Positions 1-8,397 of a stretch of DNA of 30,279 nt are shown here, one piece after another. The notes below the pieces were generated by a model. The model searched no databases and was not told the DNA's origin. It saw only the letters and a list, made by a program, of their open reading frames with translations. Source of the DNA: an uncultured Oscillospiraceae bacterium (GTDB taxonomy: Bacteria > Bacillota > Clostridia > Oscillospirales > Oscillospiraceae); assembly GCA_944385065.1 (NCBI GenBank), contig CALWVX010000002.1:1-30279 (forward strand), read 5' to 3'. The stretch's first letter is position 1; each line of letters starts with the position of its first letter. Made by a program: the position numbers and the translations under genes.

Positions 1-438
1 CTGGAGCTGCTCCACTACTACCAGATCCCGCTTCAGGGGAAGAAGACGGTGGTGGTGGGCAAGAGCATGACGGTGGGGCTGCCCACCGCCCTGCTGCTGA
101 TGAACGAGGAGGCCACGGTGTCTGTGTGCCATATTCTCAGCGACCCGGAGGACACCCGGCGGCTGTGCCGGGAGGCGGAGATCATCATCTCGGCGGCGGG
201 TCACGCCCGGCTGATCACGGGGGACTATGTGCGGCCGGGGCAGGTAATTGTGGACGTGGGGGTCAACGTGGGGCCGGACGGCACGCTGTGCGGCGACGTG
301 GCCTTTGACGAGGTGGAGCCGGTTGTCCAGGCCATCACGCCTGTCCCCGGCGGCGTGGGCGCCGTGACCGCCACCGTCCTGGTGGGCCATGCCGTTCAGG
401 CTGCGGTGCGCACCCTGACGCAGCGGAAGCAAATCTGA
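1..438 (+). CDS. folD: FolD, methylene-THF dehydrogenase/cyclohydrolase (5' truncated)
   Basis: C-terminal half of the bifunctional cytosolic enzyme that oxidises 5,10-methylene-tetrahydrofolate with NADP and hydrolyses methenyl-THF to 10-formyl-THF. The frame is open from base 1, so the N-terminal catalytic domain lies outside the window. Visible family landmarks are GKSMTVGLP, the counterpart of the usual GRSxxVGxP dinucleotide-binding loop, then ITGDYVRPGQVIVDVGVN, GDVAFDEV and the C-terminal TPVPGGVGAVT signature. Lysine replaces the usual arginine in the GRS loop, which is conservative. The next gene begins 24 bp downstream on the same strand, so the two may be co-transcribed, although no one-carbon link to the sugar-acid genes is evident. 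The family assignment is secure; the length of the missing part is unknown. Confidence 0.96.
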   Translation: MELLHYYQIPLQGKKTVVVGKSMTVGLPTALLLMNEEATVSVCHILSDPEDTRRLCREAEIIISAAGHARLITGDYVRPGQVIVDVGVNVGPDGTLCGDVAFDEVEPVVQAITPVPGGVGAVTATVLVGHAVQAAVRTLTQRKQI

Positions 439-462
439 ATTAAGATAAGTGGGAGGTCTATC

Positions 463-1809
463 ATGCCTCAGATTCTCATTTTGGCCGATGATATGACTGG
501 CGCCAATGACACCGGGTGCGCTATTCACGACTTGGGCATCGACGTGTGCTGCGTGAATGACCTCTCGCTGCCCGCCCCGCTGGCGGAACATTGCCCGTGC
601 ATCAGCGTCAATCTGGACAGCCGAACCCTCCCCCCGAGAGATGCGGCCCGGACTGTTGTCCGGGCCGCATCTCGTTTTTCCGGTCCCGATACCATCCTGT
701 ACTCCAAGCGAATTGACTCCACGCTGCGGGGAAACCTGGGCAGCGAGTGCGCCGCCCTGCTGGAGTGGCTGAACAACGGCGCATCCTGTCTCGTGGTTCC
801 GGCCTTCCCCGCAGCCGGCCGAATTTACCGCAACGACACCGTCTTTGTCCACGGGGTCCCTCTGGATCAGACGTCGGCCGCCCAGGATCCGGACCACCCC
901 ATCCACACTTCTTCCCCGGTTCAGATATTCCAGTCGCAGACCGATCTCCCTGCACAGGTAATCTCCCTGAACACAGTCCGCAGCCCCACCGAACTGCTCC
1001 GCCAGATCAAACGCTGTTATGAGCGGCACATCCGCATCCTCCTGCTGGAAGCGGTGTCCCCTTCGGACATCGACCAGATTGCCGGGGCGGCGGTGGAGAG
1101 CGGGATACCCTTCATCTGTGCGGACCCCGGCCCCTTCACCGCTTCGGTTGCCGAGCATCTTGCCCTTCATCAGGCCCCTTCTCCCCGTGCTCTGCCGAAT
1201 CCGCACGGACACAAAATGCTTCTGGTCGTCGGCAGTGTCAACGCCGTCACTCGCCAGCAGGTATCCTATCTCTCCACCCACCGCGCGGTGACACCGGTGC
1301 TGCTCGACGTGGAACAGCTGCTGAACGGCCCTTCATCCGCGCAAAGGGCCGTTCAGCGCGCCGCCCATGCTATTCTTCGCCAAAGCTCAGAACAGGATGT
1401 CCTTCTTCTGGCCCTTTCCACCAGCATCCAGTCTCGTCGTCTGGATTTTCAGGCAGCCGCGACAAAATTGGGGTGTACTCCCCGGGAAGTGGGACAGATA
1501 GTCAATCAGTCGATCGCCCGGGCCGCCTCCCTTGTCATTGGCGAAAACGATCAGTTCGGCGCGCTGTTTTCCTGCGGCGGAGACATCACCGCCGCTCTGA
1601 TTCGGCAGCTCCATACCAACAGCATGCAAATTCTGGGAGAGGCCCTTCCGCTGGCGGTCTGTGTCCAGCTCGACAACGGGTATTACCTGCTGACCAAAGG
1701 CGGTATGGTAGGCGGGCCGGACGCCATAGACCAGTGCATCCAATTTCTCTCTGAACTGGTTTCCCCCAGCTCCCACTTTCATTCTTGTCACGGAAGGAGA
1801 TCCCCATGA
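463..1809 (+). CDS. DUF1537 four-carbon acid sugar kinase family protein
   Basis: Predicted cytosolic ATP-dependent kinase that phosphorylates a sugar acid such as D-threonate or erythronate at C4, supplying the substrate of PdxA2 encoded next. The 448-residue length is normal for the family. The N-terminus carries ILADDMTGANDTG (residues 5-17), the ADDxTGAxD signature, followed by SKRIDSTLRGN. The C-terminal nucleotide-binding domain shows LFSCGGDITAAL. The ATG follows GGGAGG at a good distance. The stop overlaps the pdxA2 start in an ATGA, implying translational coupling. Two long perfect inverted repeats lie inside the gene (638-673 and 1320-1357), the first followed by five T. Compared by eye with E. 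coli YgbK, the protein has no insertion at the first repeat. Kinase family is confident; threonate versus erythronate is not resolved. Confidence 0.9.
   Translation: MPQILILADDMTGANDTGCAIHDLGIDVCCVNDLSLPAPLAEHCPCISVNLDSRTLPPRDAARTVVRAASRFSGPDTILYSKRIDSTLRGNLGSECAALLEWLNNGASCLVVPAFPAAGRIYRNDTVFVHGVPLDQTSAAQDPDHPIHTSSPVQIFQSQTDLPAQVISLNTVRSPTELLRQIKRCYERHIRILLLEAVSPSDIDQIAGAAVESGIPFICADPGPFTASVAEHLALHQAPSPRALPNPHGHKMLLVVGSVNAVTRQQVSYLSTHRAVTPVLLDVEQLLNGPSSAQRAVQRAAHAILRQSSEQDVLLLALSTSIQSRRLDFQAAATKLGCTPREVGQIVNQSIARAASLVIGENDQFGALFSCGGDITAALIRQLHTNSMQILGEALPLAVCVQLDNGYYLLTKGGMVGGPDAIDQCIQFLSELVSPSSHFHSCHGRRSP
638..679 (+). terminator. Terminator-like hairpin inside the DUF1537 gene
   Basis: Arms at 638-653 and 658-673 are perfectly complementary over 16 bp (left arm begins GAGATGCGGCCC) around a TGTT loop. 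One G and then five T follow at 675-679. This is the structure of an intrinsic terminator, but it lies at about codons 59-73 of an intact frame encoding RDAARTVVRAASR. Whether it ends transcription cannot be told from sequence. Confidence 0.55.
1320..1357. repeat. Intragenic 14-bp inverted repeat
   Basis: Perfect 14-bp arms at 1320-1333 (GCTGAACGGCCCTT) and 1344-1357 surround a 10-nt loop within the DUF1537 gene. There is no T-run on either side, so it could form an mRNA stem but lacks the form of a terminator. Confidence 0.8.
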
Positions 1810-2819
1810 ACAGACCTCTGATTGCAATTCCCATGGGCGATGCCGCCGGGATCGGCCCGGAAATCATCCTGAAAGCGGTGGCAAATCCCACCATAACCGA
1901 GCGCGCGCGGTGTTTCGTGGTGGGCAGCCGCGCCGTTCTGGAACAGGCCATGTCATTCCCTCACATGCCGTCTCTCTCCATTTGTTCTCATCCCCATCCG
2001 GAGGCCGGACATTACGCCCCCGGTATTCTCAATCTGCTGGATCTGGACAATATCTGTCTTCCCCAACTGAGACTGGGGCAAATCAGCGCCATGTGCGGGC
2101 AGGCCGCCTATGAGTCCATCAAGGCCTGTATTGATCTGGCCATGACGGGAGCAGCAGACGCCATTGCTACGCCGCCGATCAACAAGGAATCGCTACGCGC
2201 CGCCGGCGTTCCCTATATCGGGCATACGGAAATTTTCGGCGTTCTGACCAACACGCCGGACCCGCTGACCATGTTTGAAGTGCGCGGACTGCGTGTCTTT
2301 TTCCTCAGCCGTCATATCTCGCTGCGTCAGGCTTGCGATCAGGTGAAAAAGGATCGCATTATCGATTATGTAAAACGCTGTACACACGCGCTGCACCGCC
2401 TGGGCGTTCAGGACGGTTGTATGGCCATTGCGGGGCTGAACCCCCACAGCGGTGAGCACGGGCTTTTTGGCCGGGAAGAGATGGAAGAAGTCGTTCCTGC
2501 AGTCCATATGCTGCAGGAACTGGGCTATTCCGTGGAAGGTCCTGTCAGCGCGGATTCCGTCTTTCACCTGGCGCTGGAGGGGCGATACAACAGCGTATTA
2601 AGCCTGTACCATGATCAAGGTCACATCGCAACTAAAACGCTGGACTTTTATCGCACTGTCTCCATCACCAACGGCATGCCCATTCTTCGGACCAGCGTGG
2701 ACCACGGAACCGCCTTTGACGCCGCAGGGACAGGCAAAGCCAGCTCGGTCAGCATGGAGGAGGCGATTTTAGTGGCCGCCAAATATGCGCCCTGCTTTAC
2801 CTGCGCCGGAACAGCCTGA
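1806..2819 (+). CDS. pdxA2: PdxA2-type 4-phospho-threonate 3-dehydrogenase
   Basis: NAD- and metal-dependent oxidative decarboxylase of the PdxA family, 337 residues. Next to a DUF1537 kinase, PdxA-like enzymes oxidise 4-phospho-threonate or 4-phospho-erythronate, giving dihydroxyacetone phosphate and CO2, rather than acting in vitamin B6 synthesis. Motifs run in family order: IPMGDAAGIGPEI (8-20), PINKE (124-128), GHTE (139-142), NPHSGE (212-217), YHDQGH (268-273). By eye, the metal-binding histidines match H170, H214 and H269. The ATG at 1806 is chosen over an upstream TTG because GGAAGGAG sits just before it and the protein then begins exactly at the family N-terminus. It overlaps the kinase stop by 4 bp. 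A strong terminator follows. True PdxA of the B6 pathway is the alternative; context argues against it. Confidence 0.9.
   Translation: MNRPLIAIPMGDAAGIGPEIILKAVANPTITERARCFVVGSRAVLEQAMSFPHMPSLSICSHPHPEAGHYAPGILNLLDLDNICLPQLRLGQISAMCGQAAYESIKACIDLAMTGAADAIATPPINKESLRAAGVPYIGHTEIFGVLTNTPDPLTMFEVRGLRVFFLSRHISLRQACDQVKKDRIIDYVKRCTHALHRLGVQDGCMAIAGLNPHSGEHGLFGREEMEEVVPAVHMLQELGYSVEGPVSADSVFHLALEGRYNSVLSLYHDQGHIATKTLDFYRTVSITNGMPILRTSVDHGTAFDAAGTGKASSVSMEEAILVAAKYAPCFTCAGTA
2493..2520. repeat. Intragenic 10-bp inverted repeat in pdxA2
   Basis: Perfect arms GTTCCTGCAG (2493-2502) and CTGCAGGAAC (2511-2520) are separated by 8 nt within the coding sequence. No T-run follows. Confidence 0.75.
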
Positions 2820-2919
2820 AGACAGGTCCGCACACGCGGCCCAAATTGCAGTCCCCTTCTCCCGCCCGGCGGACGAACCCGCAGCCCGAAAACAGACCCT
2901 CTCTCCCCTGTTGCAAGTG

Positions 2920-2965
2920 AAACCGCACCGGACAGAAGAATCGTCTTCTGTCCGGTGCGGTTTTT
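2920..2965 (+). terminator. Intrinsic terminator after pdxA2
   Basis: Perfect 20-bp stem (2920-2939 with 2944-2963) around an ATCG loop, ending in a run of five T at 2961-2965. It lies between convergent genes, 100 bp after pdxA2 and 22 bp from the 3' end of the opposing VWA gene. It may also stop minus-strand transcripts, though only three T lie on that side. Confidence 0.95.
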
Positions 2966-2987
2966 GCCCTTCAACGCTCCGCCGCCG

Positions 2988-4742
2988 TCACAGCAGCAGC
3001 AGGGTCTCGCTCAGCCGTTTTCCGGCGGAGCCCCCAAAGTCCTCCGCCCGGCGGATGCGGAGAAAGGAGGAGCCGTAGATCATCCGCTCGTTTTCCAGCT
3101 CGTTGTCCTCCCCCAAAAAGATGCCGATGACATATACGCCCTCCCGGCGCAGCTTCCGGACCTGGGCGCAGGTGTCCCGGATAGCCGTCTCCCCCACATA
3201 CTTCTCCGGGGCGTCCGGCCGGGCTCTCCCGCTCACCATGTCGTTGGGCAGCCCGTCGCTGAAGATAATGGCGATCCGGTGCTCCTCCCGGCGCTTCAGC
3301 AGGTCCAGCCCGGCGGCGGCCAGCGCCAGCCCGTCCCGGTTGTTGGACGTGGCGCGATAGTCCAGGATTTTCCGGTCCGCCTCCGCCGGGTCGTCGTAAT
3401 CCCGGAAGCGGCGCAGGATGGTGTAAGTTCCGTAGGTGCAGTAGCTCATCACCCGGTGGGGAATCTGAATCCGGCTCAGGGCGGCGCTGAACAGATAGCT
3501 CTGCAGGGCCACCATGGGCTGGCGGACCGCCTGGGAGCCGCTGGCATCGATCAGCAGGTCCACTACCACCGCCGACTGGTCCTGTGGGAAAATCTTGTGG
3601 AAGAGGCGCGGGTTTTCACAGCGTCCCACCTTCCAGAGGGCGCTGTTGACCAGAACGCCGTGGTCCGCGGGATAGATCTCCGGGTCGCTTTTCAGATTCA
3701 GCGCATTCCGAAAGGCCTGCTCAATGCTTCGGATGCCCTGCCGGGCGGCGTCCTCATGCTCTTCCAGCATGCGCAGGTTGGCGTCCCGGCACGCCCGCAG
3801 GGCGGCGGCCTGGTCGGTCTGCCCCTCATAGGCCTCCTCCGGGAGTCCGTCTGTAAAGAGCAGCCTGCGCTCCTCATGGACTCCTACGCAGACCGCGCCC
3901 TCAATCTCTTCCATGGCCCGCTCCGTCTGATAGCTGGGCCCGAAATTCTTGGCCAGATACTCAGGAATGGCCGCCAGCGCCTCCTCCGACAGCACCGACT
4001 CCTCCGCCAGCGCGCCGGCGTTCTCATACTTCAGCTCCGGGTCCGACTGCTCCTCCTCCGGCTTGCGGGGAGCCTCCCCCTCCGGAGCAGCATAGTTTCC
4101 CTCCCACAAGTCGTCCTCCGACAGCTCGTATACCGCCAGCTCATCTCGGCTGTGGTCCGGGGCGAAGTACCGGGTAAAGACCTTCTTGTACAGCAGCGCC
4201 GCCTGCTCCACCAGCGACCTGGCGTCCTCACAGCGGACGCAGTCCTCCATCAGCCGCCGAAACAGCTGCAGCATCTCGTCAAAGCCGACCAGATTCTGCA
4301 GAACCCTGCGGCTCTCCTCATTCATGGTTCCGGGAAACTGCTCTGTCAGCCACGCAATCTCCAGCCACCCCCGGGAGGAGTGGCGCAGGCGCAGGGGATC
4401 GCCCTCCAGCAGCTCCCGGGCGGCCTGCTCCGCCATGGCCGGGACGCCGGGGCGCTCCGCCGCCAGCCGCCGCCGCACGGCGTACTCCAGGCACAGATGG
4501 GCCGTGGGCAGCAGAACGTGCATGTCATAGGCCGCGTAGCGGTGCCGTCTGAGCCACAGATTCAGCTCCTCCAGCCCGTACAGCCGGTCCCCGCCGCCCA
4601 GAATCACGCCCTCATACGCCTCTATCATCCCGCCTGCCCGGCGGTACGGCTCGCTCATCCGGTGGATATACTCCGGGTACTCCCTTTTTCGGTGATCCCC
4701 GGAGACCGTCCAAAACAGGCTCTCCTCTCTGTCAATTCTCAC
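2988..4742 (-). CDS. NorD/CobT-like VWA-domain protein
   Basis: A 584-residue cytosolic protein with a C-terminal von Willebrand A domain, the usual partner of the MoxR-type ATPase encoded just upstream. The metal-site (MIDAS) motif DASGS is at 399-403, with further metal-site segments SNNRDG (466-471) and SDGLPND (495-501), the arrangement of NorD-type proteins. The N-terminal 390 residues are helical and charged, with an acidic low-complexity stretch near 207-250. There is no signal peptide or membrane segment. The start is a GTG preceded by AGGAG, 12 bp after the ATPase gene. NorD/NorQ and CobT/CobS-like pairs insert metals or remodel a target enzyme; no such target is adjacent here, so the client is unknown. 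Confidence 0.85.
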   Translation of the reverse strand: MRIDREESLFWTVSGDHRKREYPEYIHRMSEPYRRAGGMIEAYEGVILGGGDRLYGLEELNLWLRRHRYAAYDMHVLLPTAHLCLEYAVRRRLAAERPGVPAMAEQAARELLEGDPLRLRHSSRGWLEIAWLTEQFPGTMNEESRRVLQNLVGFDEMLQLFRRLMEDCVRCEDARSLVEQAALLYKKVFTRYFAPDHSRDELAVYELSEDDLWEGNYAAPEGEAPRKPEEEQSDPELKYENAGALAEESVLSEEALAAIPEYLAKNFGPSYQTERAMEEIEGAVCVGVHEERRLLFTDGLPEEAYEGQTDQAAALRACRDANLRMLEEHEDAARQGIRSIEQAFRNALNLKSDPEIYPADHGVLVNSALWKVGRCENPRLFHKIFPQDQSAVVVDLLIDASGSQAVRQPMVALQSYLFSAALSRIQIPHRVMSYCTYGTYTILRRFRDYDDPAEADRKILDYRATSNNRDGLALAAAGLDLLKRREEHRIAIIFSDGLPNDMVSGRARPDAPEKYVGETAIRDTCAQVRKLRREGVYVIGIFLGEDNELENERMIYGSSFLRIRRAEDFGGSAGKRLSETLLLL

Positions 4743-4754
4743 GGCGCGCTCCTG

Positions 4755-5609
4755 TCAGACAAATCGTGTCATCACGACGTCCTGGACCAGCTGGAACTCA
4801 TACTCGTCAAAGCACTTGTTGGTGATGCTGACGGCCACCGCGTCCTTCGGGGCCATCCCGTCCGTCATCAGGCGCAGGGCGGAGATCATGCCCCGCAGGT
4901 CCACCGAGTGGGTGGAGATCTCTCCATTGACCGCCTTCTCGTTCAGATCCATGAACAGCCCGATGCAGCCGCTGATGTTCTCCTCCGACGCCCCGGGGAC
5001 GTCGGCGCGCAGTAGCTGATGCAGCTGCCCCTCTCCCAGTGTGGGCATGCGGATGACGGAGAAACGCGAGACCAGAGCCTCGTTCAGCTCCCGGGTGCCC
5101 GCATAGCCGTAGTTCATGGTGGCGATAAACCGGGTAGCCGGGTGCAGGGGGATGCACTCGTACCCCGGCACGTCGATCAGTCTGCGGTAATCCAGCACCG
5201 AGTGCATCACGGCTACGGCGTCGTTCTTCGCCATGTTGATCTCGTCCAGAACGCAGAAGCCCCCATAGCGGGCCGCCTGGGCCACCGGGCCGCTGCGCAG
5301 ACGCACCTCTCCGTCCACAAAGGTGTCGGTCCCGATCAGGGTGCTGCTGTCGGTGTTGACGTGGAAGGAGACGGTATACACAGGCCTTTGAAACAGCCAG
5401 GCCAGATTATCCGCCAGAATATTCTTTCCCGTGGCCTTCCCGCCGCACAACAGCACATTTTCTCCCTGCAGCAGGGCGGAAACCGCCATATCCAGGATGT
5501 CCTCGCCGATAAATTCCACGGCGGGCCGGACAATGCGCCCCCGGACGGATTCCTCCACGCCGTACCGCTCCTGAAACTCCTTCAGGCGAATGGTCAACTC
5601 TTTTCTCAT
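4755..5609 (-). CDS. MoxR/NorQ-type AAA+ ATPase
   Basis: AAA+ ATPase of 284 residues, expected to form a hexameric chaperone with the VWA protein encoded downstream. Walker A is GGKATGKN (56-63), Walker B FCVLDEIN (118-125), sensor 1 ATMN (163-166) and the arginine-finger region SRF (181-183). The ATG at 5609 is chosen because AGGAG precedes it; a longer frame reaching 5693 would begin inside the promoter. The two genes form a bicistron transcribed from a promoter at 5665-5693. This pair is not closely related to the second MoxR/VWA pair at 22190-25011, which has a different N-terminal architecture. Function beyond ATP-driven remodelling is unknown. Confidence 0.9.
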   Translation of the reverse strand: MRKELTIRLKEFQERYGVEESVRGRIVRPAVEFIGEDILDMAVSALLQGENVLLCGGKATGKNILADNLAWLFQRPVYTVSFHVNTDSSTLIGTDTFVDGEVRLRSGPVAQAARYGGFCVLDEINMAKNDAVAVMHSVLDYRRLIDVPGYECIPLHPATRFIATMNYGYAGTRELNEALVSRFSVIRMPTLGEGQLHQLLRADVPGASEENISGCIGLFMDLNEKAVNGEISTHSVDLRGMISALRLMTDGMAPKDAVAVSITNKCFDEYEFQLVQDVVMTRFV

Positions 5610-5664
5610 CGCGTCTCCTGTTCCCGCCTTTCCCCGGGTAATCTCCGGGCCGTGTATTACCGGC

Positions 5665-5693
5665 AGTATATCACAGCGGCGGGTTTTTGACAA
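5665..5693 (-). promoter_or_regulatory. Sigma-A promoter for the moxR-VWA pair
   Basis: Read on the minus strand, TTGTCA (5693-5688) and TATACT (5670-5665) are 17 bp apart, about 56 bp upstream of the ATPase start. This makes the pair a transcription unit separate from the ABC permease gene upstream. Confidence 0.75.
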
Positions 5694-5726
5694 CTCTCCG
5701 GGCCGGGGAAATCCGGCGCTCCGCCC

Positions 5727-8384
5727 TCACTCCTCCCGCAGCCGCTCCACCACGGTGTGCCGGGCGGCGGATCGGTAGGTGAGCAGGGGAATTCCCAGAC
5801 CCAGCAGGGCAAACACCGGGGCGACCGCCAGAAGGGGAGCCAGTGTGAAGCGGTAGGTGAAAAACCAGAACAGGCGCCCCATGGCGGAAAAGACCAGGGG
5901 GCCCAGCGCCGCCGCCAGCACCAGAGAAATTGCCACCGCCCCCAGGGTGTACAGCAGCCCCTCCAGCATCAGCATGCCCTTGAGCTGCCGCCCCGTCATG
6001 CCGATGGCCTGGAGCACCGCGAATTCCCGCCGCCGGGTGATAATGCCGGTGAAAACAGCGTTGAAGAAGTTCAGCACCCCCACCAGCCCTACAATCATAC
6101 TCAGCGCCCCGCCCAGCAGGAGGAACATGGAGCGCATGCCCTCAAACTCGCCGGCGTAGAGGGCCTTGCTCTCATAGTCGAACTGGGGATTGACGTTTTC
6201 CGTGTAGTCCCGGAGGAAGGACTCCATGGCGGCGTCGGCCTCGTCGGCGGTGTCAAAGGCGTAGTACATGACGTCGGATGTGCCGCTGTCCTGAATGAAG
6301 GTCTGGTCGTTGAGAATGAACTCGTCCGCGCCGTAATAGCGGTAGCTGAAGGCGGAGGGCACCGTCACCAGGGCGGCCACCTCATATTCCACATCCCGGT
6401 ACTGTACCGGCCGCGCCACATAGTTGGCGCCGGCGGGCACGTCCTCCACGCTGGAATAGGCGATGCCGGTGTCCGGGTCCACATACTCGGTTTCCTCCAC
6501 ATACCGGACGGTAACCTTGTCCCCCAGCCGGGCCCAGTGGGAGTCCGGATCCGCGCTGCCGTAGTCGTCCTCGCTGTACACGGCGGCCGCATACTTTCCG
6601 CCGTCCTCATAGAGCCTGGACAGGTCCCCCTCCAGCACCGTCAAATGGTCCAGGGCAAAGCCGCTCATGCCGGAGAGCTGAATCCGGTCGGCCAGAAGTC
6701 CCGCCTCGTTCCGGTCCGTCAGGCGGATCAGGTTGTCCATCTGTTCCGGGGTGTAAAAGCGCTCTTTGTTCTGCCGGAACCAGTCCTCGGTGACATACTC
6801 CAGCGCTCCGAACGTCTGGCCGTAGATCACGCCGCTGTCGGTGATGCCCTCCTGGGCGCCGATGTCGTCGATCACGGACTGGGGGACGGCCATGTCGGGG
6901 GTGAAGTCCAAGACGCTGTTCTGGAACTTCCCCGCGTCCGCCACGATGAAGTCGCTGGCGGTGAAGGCGGAGACATACTTGTCCATGTCAAAGCCGCCGG
7001 TGAAGTTCACCGTCACCGTCAGCAGCACCACCGCCAGAGACAGAGAGGCCATGGTGACGGCGGTCTTGCCCCGGCTGCGGCCCAGGTTGGCCCAGGCCAT
7101 GGACAGCAGAGAGAATCGTCTGCCGCCCCTTCGGGCCCTGCGCGTCCCGCCGCTCCCCTCCGTATACCGCACCGCCTCCACAGGGGAGACTCTGGCGGCG
7201 ATCCGCCCCGGCCTGCGGCAGGACAGGAGCACCGTGATCAGGGCGAACAGCGCCGAGCCGACGAAGATCACCGGACTGACGGAGGTCATGGGCACCACGC
7301 CGTCCAGCCGGGCCACAATCACCGGCGTCAGCCGCCCGCCGATGAGCCACCCCAGGACCAGTCCCAGGGGGATGCCCGCCAGGGACAGGGTCAGGGCCTG
7401 CTGGCGGATGATGCGCCGCAGCTGACGGGGGGTGGCGCCGATGGTCTTCAGCAGTCCGTAGAAGCGGATGTCGCTGGTGACGGAAATCTGGAACACATTG
7501 TAGATAATGAGATACCCGGTGAGCAGGATGAGAAGAAGCATCCCCACAATCACTGCCGCCGTGGCCGGGTCCATGCTGTCGGACATCCGGGCGCCGGTAT
7601 AGCCCCAGTTGATCCCGATGTCGATGTAGTCGTCCCCGGCGGTCCGGTTCTGATAGCCGTGGCTCTCCAGAATCTGGTCCAGATCCCGCTCGATGTGCCG
7701 GGCGCCGCTTTTCAGCATCACATCCAGATTCCATCTGCCGGTCATGCCGTCGGCGGGGGCGTTGGGGTCCACCCCCGTCTCGTCCAGGATGGCGTCCACC
7801 CGGCTCTCCGGGATCAGGATATGGCTGGCCGCGATGGCCTCGTCCCGCTCCCACCAGCCGCTCAGGGTAAAGGTCTGGGTGGTGGTATGGCCGTCCACGT
7901 CAAAGGTGACGGTGAAGTTTGCCCCGATCTCCGGCTCGACGCCCAGCAGCTTCAGCACCTGGGTGTCGGTGGCGGCCTCGTCGGTGCCCTCCCGGGGCAG
8001 GGAGCCCTCGACAGGGTCACAGAAGGCCCAGTGGGCGTAGTTGGCGTCGGCGTAGCTCACCTCCACATGGGACTTGTGGAAGGGCACCTCTGTGGGCGCG
8101 CCGATGAAGCGCCGCAGGCCCCACTGGTCGATGAGGGGGTCGTCCCGCAGCTCCTCAAACTGCTCCTGGGTCAGATACTTGAACCCGCCGTGGGAGAAGC
8201 CGCCCACCTGGCGGAAGTTGGACTGCTGCACGCCGTCGTTGATGGACATGGCGATGGTGAACAGGGAGGTGAACAGCACCGCGGTCAACGCGATGGCCAG
8301 CACCGCCACCGCGTTCCGGGCCCGGTTGGCCCGGAGGCTGCGCATTGCCAGGCGGCGCACACATCTGCGGTTGGAAACTTTCAT
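5727..8384 (-). CDS. FtsX/MacB-type ABC transporter permease
   Basis: Large membrane permease (885 residues) with two FtsX-type domains and long extracytoplasmic segments. It has an N-terminal membrane segment (about residues 20-45), a first FtsX core around residues 275-405 (AAVIVGMLLLILLTGYLIIY and following), a second N-terminal-like anchor near 445-465, and a second core in the last 140 residues (MFLLLGGALSMIVGLVGV). Such permeases export or extract peptides and lipids, often conferring antibiotic-peptide resistance, with a LolD/MacB-like ATPase. The ATG at 8384 is preceded by AGGAGGG and lies 13 bp after the ATPase gene, so the two are coupled. The histidine kinase/response regulator operon upstream fits a stress-response module. 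Substrate is unknown. Confidence 0.9.
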   Translation of the reverse strand: MKVSNRRCVRRLAMRSLRANRARNAVAVLAIALTAVLFTSLFTIAMSINDGVQQSNFRQVGGFSHGGFKYLTQEQFEELRDDPLIDQWGLRRFIGAPTEVPFHKSHVEVSYADANYAHWAFCDPVEGSLPREGTDEAATDTQVLKLLGVEPEIGANFTVTFDVDGHTTTQTFTLSGWWERDEAIAASHILIPESRVDAILDETGVDPNAPADGMTGRWNLDVMLKSGARHIERDLDQILESHGYQNRTAGDDYIDIGINWGYTGARMSDSMDPATAAVIVGMLLLILLTGYLIIYNVFQISVTSDIRFYGLLKTIGATPRQLRRIIRQQALTLSLAGIPLGLVLGWLIGGRLTPVIVARLDGVVPMTSVSPVIFVGSALFALITVLLSCRRPGRIAARVSPVEAVRYTEGSGGTRRARRGGRRFSLLSMAWANLGRSRGKTAVTMASLSLAVVLLTVTVNFTGGFDMDKYVSAFTASDFIVADAGKFQNSVLDFTPDMAVPQSVIDDIGAQEGITDSGVIYGQTFGALEYVTEDWFRQNKERFYTPEQMDNLIRLTDRNEAGLLADRIQLSGMSGFALDHLTVLEGDLSRLYEDGGKYAAAVYSEDDYGSADPDSHWARLGDKVTVRYVEETEYVDPDTGIAYSSVEDVPAGANYVARPVQYRDVEYEVAALVTVPSAFSYRYYGADEFILNDQTFIQDSGTSDVMYYAFDTADEADAAMESFLRDYTENVNPQFDYESKALYAGEFEGMRSMFLLLGGALSMIVGLVGVLNFFNAVFTGIITRRREFAVLQAIGMTGRQLKGMLMLEGLLYTLGAVAISLVLAAALGPLVFSAMGRLFWFFTYRFTLAPLLAVAPVFALLGLGIPLLTYRSAARHTVVERLREE

Positions 8385-8397
8385 TTCGCCGCCCTCC

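Noticed and set aside
1806..2819. Assignment of this gene to vitamin B6 synthesis as ordinary pdxA
   Set aside because: The overlapping DUF1537 kinase gene is the hallmark of the PdxA2 catabolic branch, and no other B6 gene is nearby.
2955..5015. A 686-codon plus-strand frame opposite the MoxR/VWA genes
   Set aside because: Its product is rich in Q, R, P and L with no recognisable domain. It is the antisense shadow of two clear genes in GC-rich DNA.
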